From CAZSAT01 sp964604675 (GTDB lineage: Bacteria > Myxococcota_A > UBA796 > CAJQPC01): DNA of 53,602 nt. Both the position numbers and the translations under genes were made by a program. The stretch is from assembly GCA_964604675.1 (NCBI GenBank), contig CAZSAT010000042.1, positions 1 to 53,602 of the forward strand, read 5' to 3'. The notes beneath the pieces are model-generated. The model made no database searches, was not told the DNA's origin, and saw only the letters and a list, made by a program, of their open reading frames with translations. Below are positions 20,801-27,929 of this stretch, one piece after another; the stretch's first letter is position 1; each line of letters opens with the position of its first letter.

Positions 20801-21602
20801 GGTCCGAGCGGCGGCGCTGTCTGCGTCGTATCTGCTGGTCAACCGGGCCTCGCTCGATCTGGACATCGATCCTGAGGAGTTCGACGTCCTCGAGCCCCGG
20901 ATCTACGGCGGCGCTGGCGCGCAGTTGCCGCTGTTGCAGATCACCGATCACCTCGTCAACGGCGCAGGCTTCTGCCGGAATCTCTCTAAGACTACCGGCT
21001 CCGAGCCACCGCCCATCGCGGCGATGATTGGGTCCATGCTCGGGGACTGCGGTTCGGTCGCGAGCATCCTGGCCGGAGTTGGTGGCGACCACGAGAGGCT
21101 GCAGTACCCCCTGGGGGAGTTCCTGGCTCCTGGGCACGAGAACTGCGACACCGCCTGCTACCTGTGCCTGCTTCGCTACGGGAACCAGCCGTTCCACGGG
21201 ATTCTGGACTGGCAGCTCGGTTCGGCATTCCTGCGGGCGCTCGTCGATCCAGGCTTCCGGTGCGGTCTCGACGGTGACTTCAGCTTCTGGGCGATCGAGC
21301 GCTGGCACGCCATCGCGTCAAGGCTCGCTGGAGAGATGGCCGAGCGGTTCTCTGGTGACGCGTCGGAGTTCGCCGGGGTTCCCGCGTTCCGTGTGTCCCT
21401 GGGGCGCAAGCGACAGAGCCCCTGGATCCTGGTCGCTCATCCTCTCTGGGACTGGGACGACGAAGCCGACCTTGACGACGGCGGCATCCTTGCTGAGGCA
21501 AGGGAGCAGGCGGACGAGTTCGGCGACCCTCGGTGCTGGGACACGTTCAACCTGGCGCGCCGCCAGGTCCGGGTTCGAGAGTGGATCAGGACGACGGCGT
21601 GA
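14871..21602 (+). CDS. Giant DEAD/DEAH helicase with DUF1998 C-terminus (DruE-like)
   Basis: 2243 aa, ATG 4 bases after AGGAGA. One chain carries a split superfamily 2 helicase and a C-terminal zinc region. Walker A SGTGSGKTESFLLPLL lies near residue 138, ALVLYPMNALVEDQLVRL near 250, DELH (VVLDELHLQRG) near 525, and the second RecA half has MEVGIDIGPLQVV and RVGRAGRRGQAF near 1505. Several CxxC pairs follow the inserts (CECCGEVM, CPKCGTSY, CGHCHAW, CPSC). The end has EPRIYGGAGAQLPLLQ and CDTACYLCLLRYGN near 2092, the DUF1998/MZB signature. The size and single-chain fusion fit DruE of Druantia; DISARM instead uses separate DrmA and DrmB. The stop overlaps the next gene by GTGA, so both are translated together. 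Confidence 0.88.
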   Translation: MQDPIGAFERIRELYLSYLDTAFRLGDESVAEERRLLLRSPGKLCTEPLVEPIPRYEAAAVGFEEMLAESGAAAVLGTMSDAARRSFVELALAGLFPSRARTADDGEWPLTRVPRFKPYSHQVDMLRRGLRPTTPGVVTSGTGSGKTESFLLPLLARITAEAVTWPEPDPAFLGRRWWHAPDGSAYTRTKKDGKVVVSFSAIPKNAKEASAIGEPDRDPATFRPTKTHATRTPFQSHREGERVERPAAVRALVLYPMNALVEDQLVRLRKALDSFEARAVMDRAFGGNRIFFGRYTGATPVTGHELHPGLRRLLESPAKALKGLPPVCFPEHKKADDNGLVQLEDLRAAELQRRQRKLTELFDYMVDAEEGQRQARLHAIERGSLSVLADSIAPQEDAAFINASDFVGLAADAGLFSEDTLAKEFVAHVGREWTEAERAELSSQFITESIDTGTAASSEGDDAPFLFPSVDGAEQVSRWDMHRHPPDILITNVSMLSAMLNREVDSPILEKTRAWLKRDDAYFYVVLDELHLQRGAAGTEVAYLLRLLFHRLGLTAPEQRRKLRVLASSASLPANPDDEAAKSASFLWDMFGRFGIDPELAEEDAKQAWLEAIVPGHEVPGRYGSDGPSGHVDAGPLLAMLRAGVEVEEADPDLPLAKPAFIPSPNRPDSPTLWTGVAQALGLDSGVSGPDHTSVVRRCVQEAADRLLWACWEEDPHDPSQGRTRATPVAELCRRIFGGESASWSPQEQQAAVRALLFIRGAGDGLVSYLGRWDVPPPSFRVHTFFRSIEGLYAPVWRGAGSPKTRAIRESEIGVLSIEREPKVEVQTEAGPRSLRLFELVYCECCGEVMVGGLNADLGGRRSGYLAELLPHEPHLDGLPDKSASQRFEELSWEQYGLFWPRFVTDDELQVHSDDKGTWIPAALERATGGIVRVKTGSGPGTGVRIDDAQDNDRLVVGRFYDRGKTVDRHKRGPRHPGTNVPYSCPKCGTSYSRRTAAFRLSPIRNFRAGFGKTTQLLATELFDAQRLANDAEPAKLVSFSDSRQDAAKGALSIERNHHQDIRRELLVLCLRRVLARRRSAEEVREQLDRVTAQLMEAVSKDGPITQLAQARDSLKRELVEAGETSVALDEILEEPTTDALGGTERGVLSFIAEHVLKGVHPYDDAGQVRPRGIQDGTDRYFDWTHLFEIQDGSVHWRDDVLFQSALQSARQNVVSAVHRALTEVVFSKTYFSLEEAGQGFVTVAVKDLPEGSRTPERVHQLSGVLRVLADSYRYWPSPYRDDADDYFKAWKTWGQANTRLQEYARRSWPADHESELERALAELGRCQHAHGTISVPRIRFELVDAESKFLRCSKCQRVHLHPGTGICTRCFESLASAAKGSVRQLHMRSFLARRVARTLEQAGPDLAARGSYRLHCEELTGQTQNPAVRQREFKGIFVPNWVEVDQDADDGTTERLLRGVEKTFRAKAEIDLLTVTTTMEVGIDIGPLQVVLQANMPPQRFNYQQRVGRAGRRGQAFSMALTICRTRSHDLYYFHHPKRMTGDIPPTPFLTKGMDDIARRFLLKGWLSEAFGGLRDQIREDGGLFPGDLMSPPDIHGEFLPSSFYPKSPDGVDWAGRAQSAMTETMGEAAELAAVLVEGTTLDLGDTLDSVAVRERVTALVSELREAGLAHTLAERGYLPMYGMPTRVRELYLRLGRNKGQFEWSTVGRDLDLAIYEFAPGSSVVIDKKEHLAVGMTPDLAPPLPGRRDRPHQVLPTFQNAPFGQAVWMLECGHCHAWMESLKAPDEAFEVECPSCTRILSPERGHLCWVPNAFRTNFRPRTRQEDADSGVRHRSIQAEGKALDFEPLTAALRPGAQLKVELAFDPTSRTYRLNRGPEHDDGSMGFDVRTGSQRLPLAWRTLELPEQAISARPRLERTVRQFDASSDIERVWLAAPKTTDSMFLRPTANPRGLSLHRLPSRSDDSDPPLGTVRWLGVRAAALSASYLLVNRASLDLDIDPEEFDVLEPRIYGGAGAQLPLLQITDHLVNGAGFCRNLSKTTGSEPPPIAAMIGSMLGDCGSVASILAGVGGDHERLQYPLGEFLAPGHENCDTACYLCLLRYGNQPFHGILDWQLGSAFLRALVDPGFRCGLDGDFSFWAIERWHAIASRLAGEMAERFSGDASEFAGVPAFRVSLGRKRQSPWILVAHPLWDWDDEADLDDGGILAEAREQADEFGDPRCWDTFNLARRQVRVREWIRTTA

Positions 21603-24238
21603 GCGGGTGGCAGGGCGAACTCCCGGAGCCGCTGAGGGAGGTCCGTGTTCCGCGGTTCCTCCACCCATCTGCGTTTTCAGATCTGGAGCGCTGTCCACTC
21701 AAGGTCATCGGGTCGAACGAACGCGGGCGAGACCCCGCCAACGCGCTTCTCACCGCGGTCCCCGAAGCACTCCTGGGGTCACTGCTGCACCATGTGCGGT
21801 CAGAGTTGTTTGCTGGGCGTTGGGGTGGTCTCCAGGAGGGCCGAGCCGCTGCAAGAAGTGCCTTTGACCAGTTGCTCCGCCAGCTGGAGGCCCGCCTCAG
21901 AAGCGACCCTGAGCGAGCTGGTCTGCTGCCGCTGAGAGATGCCGTCGGCCGCCGCAGATGGCAGGAGCGGACGGCTGGCTTGTTCCAGTGGGCGATGGCC
22001 CTCGACTCCAACCTGGCCAGCCCCGAGCACCCACGAGCGTTCGAGCGCGTCACTCCAGAGCCGACTGGTTCGAGAGTGCGTGCTCGAGGCTCCCTTGAGC
22101 CGGGAGCGGAGCGAGCACTATGGAGCGAGAGCCTTCGGCTGTGGGGCCGACTCGATCTAATCGAAGAGGCAAGCGACGGTGTCTGGGAGATCGTCGAGTT
22201 CAAGAGCGGGAGGCTTTTCGCCCAACAGAGTGCCGACGACGAGGGCGACGAGCCCGACACGCCGACGCTCATCGACCGGCATGTGGACCAGGTTCGTCTC
22301 TACGCACTGTTGGTCGAGGAGTCCATGCCTGGCGTTCTGCTCAGGCTCTTCGTCGAGGGGACTGAGAGGCACGCGGTTTCCTGGACCGATCGCGATCGCG
22401 AAACGCTCATCGAGCGACTCGAAGAGGTCAGCGCGCGGCTGCCTCCCGACCAGGTGCTGGCTGCCGAGTCGCTCGCCATGCCGGGCGCAGCGTGTCTGAC
22501 GTGTCGGATTCGGCACAGGTGTACGTCGTACCAGCGCGAGGCACCGAAGTGGTGGCGCGACCTGCCCGGGTGGCGGGCGGCACCGATGGATGTCTGGGGG
22601 GTGGTGTCGGAACGCGGTGCGGAAGAGGGGGGTGTTTCGCTCACTCTGACCGACGCCGCTGGCCGCCGGGTTCGAGTGACTGGTCTGGAGGGCGAGGCAG
22701 CGCGAGCTCCCAGCCTGGGGGCTGAGGTCTGGCTCTTCGATCTCCAACCATCCGAAGCAATCTCCCAGCACGGTGGTCGGCGGCAGCCCCGCAACTTCCA
22801 CCAAGTTCCTCCCGGTCCACGTTGGTCGAGGGCCTGGACCCTGCGGTTCTTCATGGGGCGTCGGTGGCGGGGGCCGTACCTCACGAGTCTGAGCGTCGCC
22901 AACCTCAAGCTGCTCGATGTGCGGGAGCCTCTCACGTTCCGCGGCTCCCAAGGCCAGCCTCGGATGTGGACTGTGATCATCGGTGAGAATGGCACCTGCA
23001 AGACGACGTTGCTCCAGGCTATCGCCTTGGCTGCGGTCGGCGCCAAGACGGCAGACGAGCTCAGCGGGAACGTCAGATTCGCACTTCGAGACCGAAGGCA
23101 GGGGCCTGACCTGGGCTCTCTCGAGATCGCGGCGACATTCGAGTTCCTCCATGGCGGGCCAAGAGCTCGGACATTCCCGTGCTATGAGACGACCCTTCCG
23201 GGCATCGGTTCCGTGGAGGTTCGGTCATCGCTGGCGATGTCGCCGACCGGAGCCTCGTTCCGGGGAGGCTCGGAATACACGGATCGAGGTCACCCGAGCC
23301 GAGGCCCTGGTGACCCACTGTTCGAGGCCCGCGACGGCAAGCTGCCGGGCTGGTTCGTCGTGGGGTACGGCGTGTTCCGACAGCTTCCCAGTTCGCTCGC
23401 AGAGCCCGAGGTCGGCTCGAATCCATCGGTAGCCCGGTTGTCCTCCCTCTTCCGAGTCGGTCGTGGTCTCGTGGCCACGAGATTCGAGGGGATGGAAGGC
23501 ACGAAGGGGCAACGATTCCGCAAAGTGCTCAACCTCGTCCTCCGGCAGCTTCAGCCTCTACTGCCGAGAATCGTCCGGGCCGAGTTCGTCGATCATGGCG
23601 AGCCCGACGAACTCCCCGAGGAGAGGCACCGCTTCGTGCAAGCAGTCGGAGCGGTCGAGCTTGAGCTTCCATCGACGTGGCTCTCCCACGGCTACCAGTC
23701 CACGATCGCCTGGGTCGCCGATCTGATTGGTCGCTTCGTTGCAGAGACGGCCGACGACCTTCTCCCGGCCGACATGGATGGTCTCGTCCTCATCGATGAA
23801 CTCGACCTGTTCATCCACCCGACGCTTCAGGTGCAGGTCGTTCGCGCACTCAAGCGGACATTCCCTCGACTCCAGTTCGTGGCTACGACTCACTCACCGC
23901 TAGTCCTTGCGGGCCTGCGCCCCGACGAGGATGAAGTGGTTCGGTTGGTGACGAACGAAGCCGGAGGGGTGGTCGTGCGGGACATGCGCGATGGACGCCC
24001 CCATGAACCCGACGCCCGGTTGATGACCGCGACCGAGATCGTTCGTTCCTACTTCGGACTGGAGCAGCTGTACCCCGGACGGCTCGGCCGTCTCCTGCGG
24101 GAACACCGGTATCTCGCGGCAGACCCCTATCGATCGGAGGAGGACGAGGCCCGCCTGGACGAGCTCGAAGTGGCGCTGCTGGAGGAGGGCGCCAGTCCAG
24201 ACTTCCCTCGGGAACCTCGAACGAGGCTCGTTGAGTGA
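21599..24238 (+). CDS. PD-(D/E)XK nuclease fused to an ABC/SMC-type ATPase
   Basis: 879 aa; GTG start fixed by the GTGA overlap with the helicase. The N-terminal 300 residues look like a RecB/Cas4-family nuclease: FSDLERCPLKV, GSLLHHVRSELF, LWGRLDLIEE, then the active-site EIVEFKSGR near 203 and QVRLYALLVEE, followed by CLTCRIRHRC near 298. The C-terminal half is an ATPase with SVANLKLLDV, a P-loop GENGTCKTTLLQA near 460, the signature-like LSHGYQSTIAWVADLI and Walker B GLVLIDELDLFIHP near 727, then TTHSPLVLAGL. The P-loop has Cys where glycine is usual just before the Lys. The ATPase half resembles PtuA/OLD-type proteins. The stop overlaps the HNH gene by GTGA. Likely a DNA-cleaving effector of the operon. 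Confidence 0.85.
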   Translation: MSGWQGELPEPLREVRVPRFLHPSAFSDLERCPLKVIGSNERGRDPANALLTAVPEALLGSLLHHVRSELFAGRWGGLQEGRAAARSAFDQLLRQLEARLRSDPERAGLLPLRDAVGRRRWQERTAGLFQWAMALDSNLASPEHPRAFERVTPEPTGSRVRARGSLEPGAERALWSESLRLWGRLDLIEEASDGVWEIVEFKSGRLFAQQSADDEGDEPDTPTLIDRHVDQVRLYALLVEESMPGVLLRLFVEGTERHAVSWTDRDRETLIERLEEVSARLPPDQVLAAESLAMPGAACLTCRIRHRCTSYQREAPKWWRDLPGWRAAPMDVWGVVSERGAEEGGVSLTLTDAAGRRVRVTGLEGEAARAPSLGAEVWLFDLQPSEAISQHGGRRQPRNFHQVPPGPRWSRAWTLRFFMGRRWRGPYLTSLSVANLKLLDVREPLTFRGSQGQPRMWTVIIGENGTCKTTLLQAIALAAVGAKTADELSGNVRFALRDRRQGPDLGSLEIAATFEFLHGGPRARTFPCYETTLPGIGSVEVRSSLAMSPTGASFRGGSEYTDRGHPSRGPGDPLFEARDGKLPGWFVVGYGVFRQLPSSLAEPEVGSNPSVARLSSLFRVGRGLVATRFEGMEGTKGQRFRKVLNLVLRQLQPLLPRIVRAEFVDHGEPDELPEERHRFVQAVGAVELELPSTWLSHGYQSTIAWVADLIGRFVAETADDLLPADMDGLVLIDELDLFIHPTLQVQVVRALKRTFPRLQFVATTHSPLVLAGLRPDEDEVVRLVTNEAGGVVVRDMRDGRPHEPDARLMTATEIVRSYFGLEQLYPGRLGRLLREHRYLAADPYRSEEDEARLDELEVALLEEGASPDFPREPRTRLVE

Positions 24239-25269
24239 TTCGCGTCGCCCGTGGACCGGAGCCTTCGGAACTCCGGCGATCTCGGCGGTGGCGGCTGGCC
24301 CGCGCCGAGATCGCAGTTGCGGAGGCCCGCACCCCCGAGACCGCCTCCGGATACCGCCTCGGCGGCGTGGTGAAGGCTCAGCTGGTTGAGCTTCCGGGGG
24401 AGGTCTGCGCGTTTTGCGAGATGGAGATCTACAAAGAAGGCAGCCCAGTCGAGCACTTCCGTCCGCGAACCCACTACTGGTGGCTCACATGGACGTGGGA
24501 GAACCTGCTGCTCGCCTGCGGTCGCTGCAACGGACTGAAGCTGCACTTCTTCCCGCTTGAGGACGCTGCCGCTCGAGCAAGCGGCCCCGAGGATGATCTT
24601 GCGACCGAACAGCCCCTTCTCGTTGACCCGGTTGGCGATGACCCCCGTGAGCACATCCGATTTCGCCTCTCCGAGCGGGACGGTCGTCTGACTGCCAAGG
24701 CGTTTGCGGCGAGCATCCCGGGGCGAGGGCGTTCGAAGCGGGGAGCGAAGACCATAGAGTGGCTCAAGCTCGACCAGAACGACCACCTCAACGAGCACGT
24801 GTCTGATCTCCTCTCGGATGTCGTGGATCTGCAGAGCTTCATGGCGACCGGCCAGCAGAATGAGGTGCGTAAGTGTTGGCAGCGCCTCCTCACAAAGTAC
24901 CTCCGAAAGGGACGCCCGTTCCGATCCGCAACCTGGGACGTCCTGGCTCAGGTCGTTCCTGCGGAGGAGCGTGCACTCTGGGGATTGGAGAGCTTGCCTA
25001 GCCTCGGCGACGAGCCTGTCTTCCCGCCGTCAGTCGAACTGCCCGATCCGCCCGGGATGGACACGCTTCCGCCAGACTTGGCCCGCCAGGTTCGCGCCCT
25101 TCTATGCAGGGCGCCGTGGGACGAGCGCGAGCCAGTTCTTCGGGCCATCTTCGCGCTTCGTGACTTCTCGGCCGCAGAACTGGCGGAGCTCTTCGAGTGC
25201 AAGCTTGCGACCGCCCGGCACTGGAAGAGACGGCTCGCGGGCGGCGCTGCACCGGGTCCTCCGGGCTAG
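24235..25269 (+). CDS. PtuB-like HNH endonuclease
   Basis: 344 aa; GTG start in the GTGA overlap with the nuclease-ATPase gene. The HNH core reads EVCAFCEMEIYKEGSPVEHFRPR (here abridged to CAFCE near 58 and VEHFRPR near 71), then WWLTWTWENLLLACGRCNG near 85-100. This pattern is typical of the HNH proteins that partner ATPases in Septu (PtuB) and in retron Ec78. The C-terminal end LAELFECKLATARHWKRRLA resembles a helix-turn-helix. The coupling to an ATPase immediately upstream reproduces the PtuA-PtuB order, except that the ATPase carries an added nuclease domain. Its stop overlaps the stop of the convergent HNH gene by 2 bases. Confidence 0.88.
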   Translation: MIRVARGPEPSELRRSRRWRLARAEIAVAEARTPETASGYRLGGVVKAQLVELPGEVCAFCEMEIYKEGSPVEHFRPRTHYWWLTWTWENLLLACGRCNGLKLHFFPLEDAAARASGPEDDLATEQPLLVDPVGDDPREHIRFRLSERDGRLTAKAFAASIPGRGRSKRGAKTIEWLKLDQNDHLNEHVSDLLSDVVDLQSFMATGQQNEVRKCWQRLLTKYLRKGRPFRSATWDVLAQVVPAEERALWGLESLPSLGDEPVFPPSVELPDPPGMDTLPPDLARQVRALLCRAPWDEREPVLRAIFALRDFSAAELAELFECKLATARHWKRRLAGGAAPGPPG

Positions 25270-26195
25270 CCGTGGCTTGAGCCAGCTGATCCCCGAGAAG
25301 GTAGATGCAGCCCAGCTACCCTCGAAACGAGGATCCGGACTTTGGCGGCCCGCTCGTTCCCGTAGTGGAGCTCACGGTGGCAGTTGGGACAGAGAGCGAC
25401 GGCGTTGTCTGGCGTGTCAGGTCCCCCTTCGGCGAGCTGGTGGATGTGGTGGACCTCCAGAAACGGCTCTCCCTCGGGGGTGAGGAATGGTACGCCGTCG
25501 CAGAGCTCGCATCGTCCTCCGGCCCGACCGAGGGCGTAGGCTACTACCGAAGGGAGGCGCAAGTAGCGGCCGCTCGCCGTGGGACTCCGCTTCGGCGCCG
25601 GATTCCCGGTTGGGCGAGACCGCTGACCTGATTGCTTCTGTCGCTTCAGTATTCTCCCAGCACGTTCTCGGAGGATCACGGGGTCGTCGGTAGGGAGCAG
25701 GCCATCACCACCGGTGGCCAGCATGAGCTGGACATCGCTGGCCGAAGCACCCGCTCCGAGGCCATCACCAACGCGGAACTGGATCTCGATGCTGCGCATT
25801 CGGTTGCCGTGTTTCGGGCTACGTCCCGATGCGCTTGCGACGTTCTTCTGCGACTCCGAGATTGCTCGGCGGAGCTGATCGACATCGTTTACCTTCGCAA
25901 GCGAGATGGGACGCGCGACCGTCGAAGGTAGCGTCAGTCGGCGTTCAGAAGTCGGGAGCTTGCGCGCGTTCCGGGAGTCCAAGAGCACGTCCAGGATAAC
26001 GGCGTTCAACAGCTTCATCCGCTCGAGTAGCAGCGTCAGCCCGATGTGGTACTCGGTGTTGCGTGCGCTGGGGGTCCCTTTCGTTCCGCCGCGCGATGCG
26101 TAGTACAGCCGGAGCTGCCCACCGTCGCCGGTTACGCAGAAGGAGGCGTCAACGGTCCGACCTGCTGCATCGGTCGGCTTGACGAGGTCGTTCAC
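25266..26195 (-). CDS. McrA-like HNH endonuclease
   Basis: 309 aa, GTG start close behind GAGGCG. The C-terminal HNH domain is complete: GGRCELCDGVPF, FLEVHHIHQLAEGGPDTPDN and ALCPNCHRELHYG, with the two CxxC zinc pairs. The N-terminal domain starts with RLYYASRGGTKGTPSARNTE and LLLERMKLLNAVILDVLLDS and is separated by a basic linker near 195-215. HNH proteins of this build are often modification-dependent (type IV) restriction enzymes; the N-terminal part would then read the modification. Substrate is inferred only. It is transcribed toward the Druantia-like operon and ends on its last codon, and may act as an independent defence gene. Confidence 0.85.
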   Translation of the reverse strand: MNDLVKPTDAAGRTVDASFCVTGDGGQLRLYYASRGGTKGTPSARNTEYHIGLTLLLERMKLLNAVILDVLLDSRNARKLPTSERRLTLPSTVARPISLAKVNDVDQLRRAISESQKNVASASGRSPKHGNRMRSIEIQFRVGDGLGAGASASDVQLMLATGGDGLLPTDDPVILRERAGRILKRQKQSGQRSRPTGNPAPKRSPTASGRYLRLPSVVAYALGRAGGRCELCDGVPFLTPEGEPFLEVHHIHQLAEGGPDTPDNAVALCPNCHRELHYGNERAAKVRILVSRVAGLHLPSRGSAGSSHG

Positions 26196-26395
26196 CGCCT
26201 CACCCTACCCGACGTCGACTTCGCCTCACTGCTCCCGGGCCCCCTTGAATCCGGAACCGTCGTCAAGAAGCTACTGGTTTTGGCCCGGAGGTGCCCCCGG
26301 CCTTCTGGACCCGCGATGACGGGACTGCTGGTGCGCGCTGGCCGATGGGCTTCTGACCCCGACCGATGAGATGAGGCGCGGTGGGCGAGGGTGAG

Positions 26396-27217
26396 TCAGC
26401 CGAGCTCGGCCAACACGTCCTGGGTCCATCGCAGAACATCCGAGGCCGGGGGGACCTTGCCGAGGTTCTTGCCCTCGCGCGTCTCGAAATGCACCGCCAC
26501 ATTCCGGGCCCTCCGCACACGGTGGGCCTTTTCGGCGAGGGCTTCATCCAGGACCCCGGCCCTGAGCAAGCGTTCGATCAGCCACACGGCCTGGCGCCAT
26601 ACGGACTTGGCGTCTTCATCTGGCAGTTCGCCGCTCCAGCCAGTCGCGAGGAAAGCCGACACGGAGCCGCCGATCAAAGGGGGCAGGGGGCGAGGCCTCC
26701 TCTCGCAGCGCCTCAGGGCAGCCGCTTCGATCGACGAGCCGCACAGGATCACACTTGCCCGATCCTGACCCAGGAGGTAGCAGCGTACGGCTTCACAGTA
26801 GACGTCCTGCGTCTCTCGGTCTGGCAGGGACCTCTGGGAGGCGGGAGGCAGCGTAGGGAGCCGATCGAGCCAGCTTTCGGGGAAGTCCTGGAGACGCAGC
26901 GACAGAGACTCCTGCATCTCGTTCTCATAGCCACCGACGGTGCCGTACACGGCGACCTCGGCGTGGCCAGCGATGCTCTCTAATCGCGGAGAAACGAGAC
27001 TCCACACCGCCTGAAGGAGGGAACGATGTTCGGTGCTGTCGATTACGTAGAGCAGGTCTGGGTTCTCCGCGTACCAGAGCACCAGCCTGTCGAGCGCGTC
27101 GTGGTCGTCGTCACCCAACTGCTCCGCACTCGTCTTGAGCTGAAACTCCCCCTCGGGGCCACGAACCACGAGGGAGTAAAGGGCGTCGAACGCTAGGCTC
27201 TGGAACTTGCGGCGCAT
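26396..27217 (-). CDS. HEPN-like domain protein, 273 aa
   Basis: ATG at 27217 is chosen because a near-perfect AAGGAGGTG lies 4 bases upstream. The C-terminal half is helical and ends in RRARNVAVHFETREG near residue 238, an R-x4-H motif as in HEPN ribonucleases or DUF4145-type proteins, preceded by CGSSIEAAALRRCE. The N-terminal half (about 1-120) has a compact alpha/beta look without known motif. HEPN proteins act as RNases in toxin and defence systems, so the position beside two HNH genes suggests a defence role. No partner nucleotidyltransferase is encoded beside it. A 200-base gap to the HNH gene (26196-26395) holds no gene I can see. Confidence 0.7.
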   Translation of the reverse strand: MRRKFQSLAFDALYSLVVRGPEGEFQLKTSAEQLGDDDHDALDRLVLWYAENPDLLYVIDSTEHRSLLQAVWSLVSPRLESIAGHAEVAVYGTVGGYENEMQESLSLRLQDFPESWLDRLPTLPPASQRSLPDRETQDVYCEAVRCYLLGQDRASVILCGSSIEAAALRRCERRPRPLPPLIGGSVSAFLATGWSGELPDEDAKSVWRQAVWLIERLLRAGVLDEALAEKAHRVRRARNVAVHFETREGKNLGKVPPASDVLRWTQDVLAELG

Positions 27218-27251
27218 GGACACCTCCTTGACCCTGGCGGGCGGTGAGAGC

Positions 27252-27920
27252 CTACGCGCGGGTCCGCGTCGAAGGAACCGATTCGGTTCCATCGGCCGGC
27301 TGCGCGGCCACTGCCTGGAGCGGCCACGCGCCCCCCTCCCGCAGCCGCCGTCGCAGCGTGTTTCGACTGACGCCGAGGATCCGGCTCGTCTCCTTGAGCG
27401 ACCGTCCCTCCTTCAGCAGCGCCAGCGCCGGCCGCAGATCCATCTCCACCTTCGGCCGTCCACAGTGCTTCCCCGCCGCCTGCGCACGCCGCACGCCGGC
27501 GATCACCCGCTCGCGGGTCGTCTCGCGTTCGAGCTCGCTGATCGCGGCGATGATCGTGAACACCGCCCGCCCCATCGGCGTCGAGGTGTCGACCTGCTCC
27601 CGGAGCGAGAGGAAGTCCACGCCCAGGCAGCGCAGCTCGTCGAGCGAGACCAGCAAGTGCCTCGTGGAGCGGGCGAAGCGGTCGAACCGCCAGACAGCGA
27701 CCAGGTCCAGCTTCCCAGCGCGAGCATCGGCCATCATCCGGTCCAACGCGGGCCTGCTGTCCTTGCTCCCGGAGATCCCGTCATCGACGTACTCGGTCGG
27801 AGTCCAACCCCGCTGAACGGCGACCTGGCGGAGCTCTTCGAGCTGGAGCCCCACGTCCTGGCCGTGGTTCGTCGTCGAGACCCGGGCGTAGAGAGCGGCG
27901 CGCTGTGGTCGATCGGTCAT
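27252..27920 (-). CDS. Small serine recombinase (resolvase/invertase type)
   Basis: 222 aa, ATG 6 bases after GGAG. The catalytic domain contains ALYARVSTTNHGQDVGLQLE with the nucleophile Ser, VDDGISGSKDSRPALDRMM, WRFDRFARSTRHLL and ISELERETTRERV; the C-terminal helix-turn-helix is SLKETSRILGVSRNTLRRRL. Enzymes of this size resolve multimers or invert DNA. It starts 9 bases behind the methyltransferase gene on the same strand, so it belongs to the long minus-strand array, and it may act as multimer resolvase for the circular form. No res site with obvious subsites was found. Confidence 0.93.
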   Translation of the reverse strand: MTDRPQRAALYARVSTTNHGQDVGLQLEELRQVAVQRGWTPTEYVDDGISGSKDSRPALDRMMADARAGKLDLVAVWRFDRFARSTRHLLVSLDELRCLGVDFLSLREQVDTSTPMGRAVFTIIAAISELERETTRERVIAGVRRAQAAGKHCGRPKVEMDLRPALALLKEGRSLKETSRILGVSRNTLRRRLREGGAWPLQAVAAQPADGTESVPSTRTRA

Positions 27921-27929
27921 GGTGGGCTC

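Noticed and set aside
14871..21602. DISARM helicase DrmA/DrmB
   Set aside because: Helicase and DUF1998 parts are in one 2243-aa chain, as in DruE, while DISARM has them on separate proteins; no PLD protein DrmC is nearby.
26381..26983. 200-codon plus-strand frame opposite the HEPN-like gene
   Set aside because: The minus-strand gene has a strong ribosome site and HEPN motif; the plus frame has neither.
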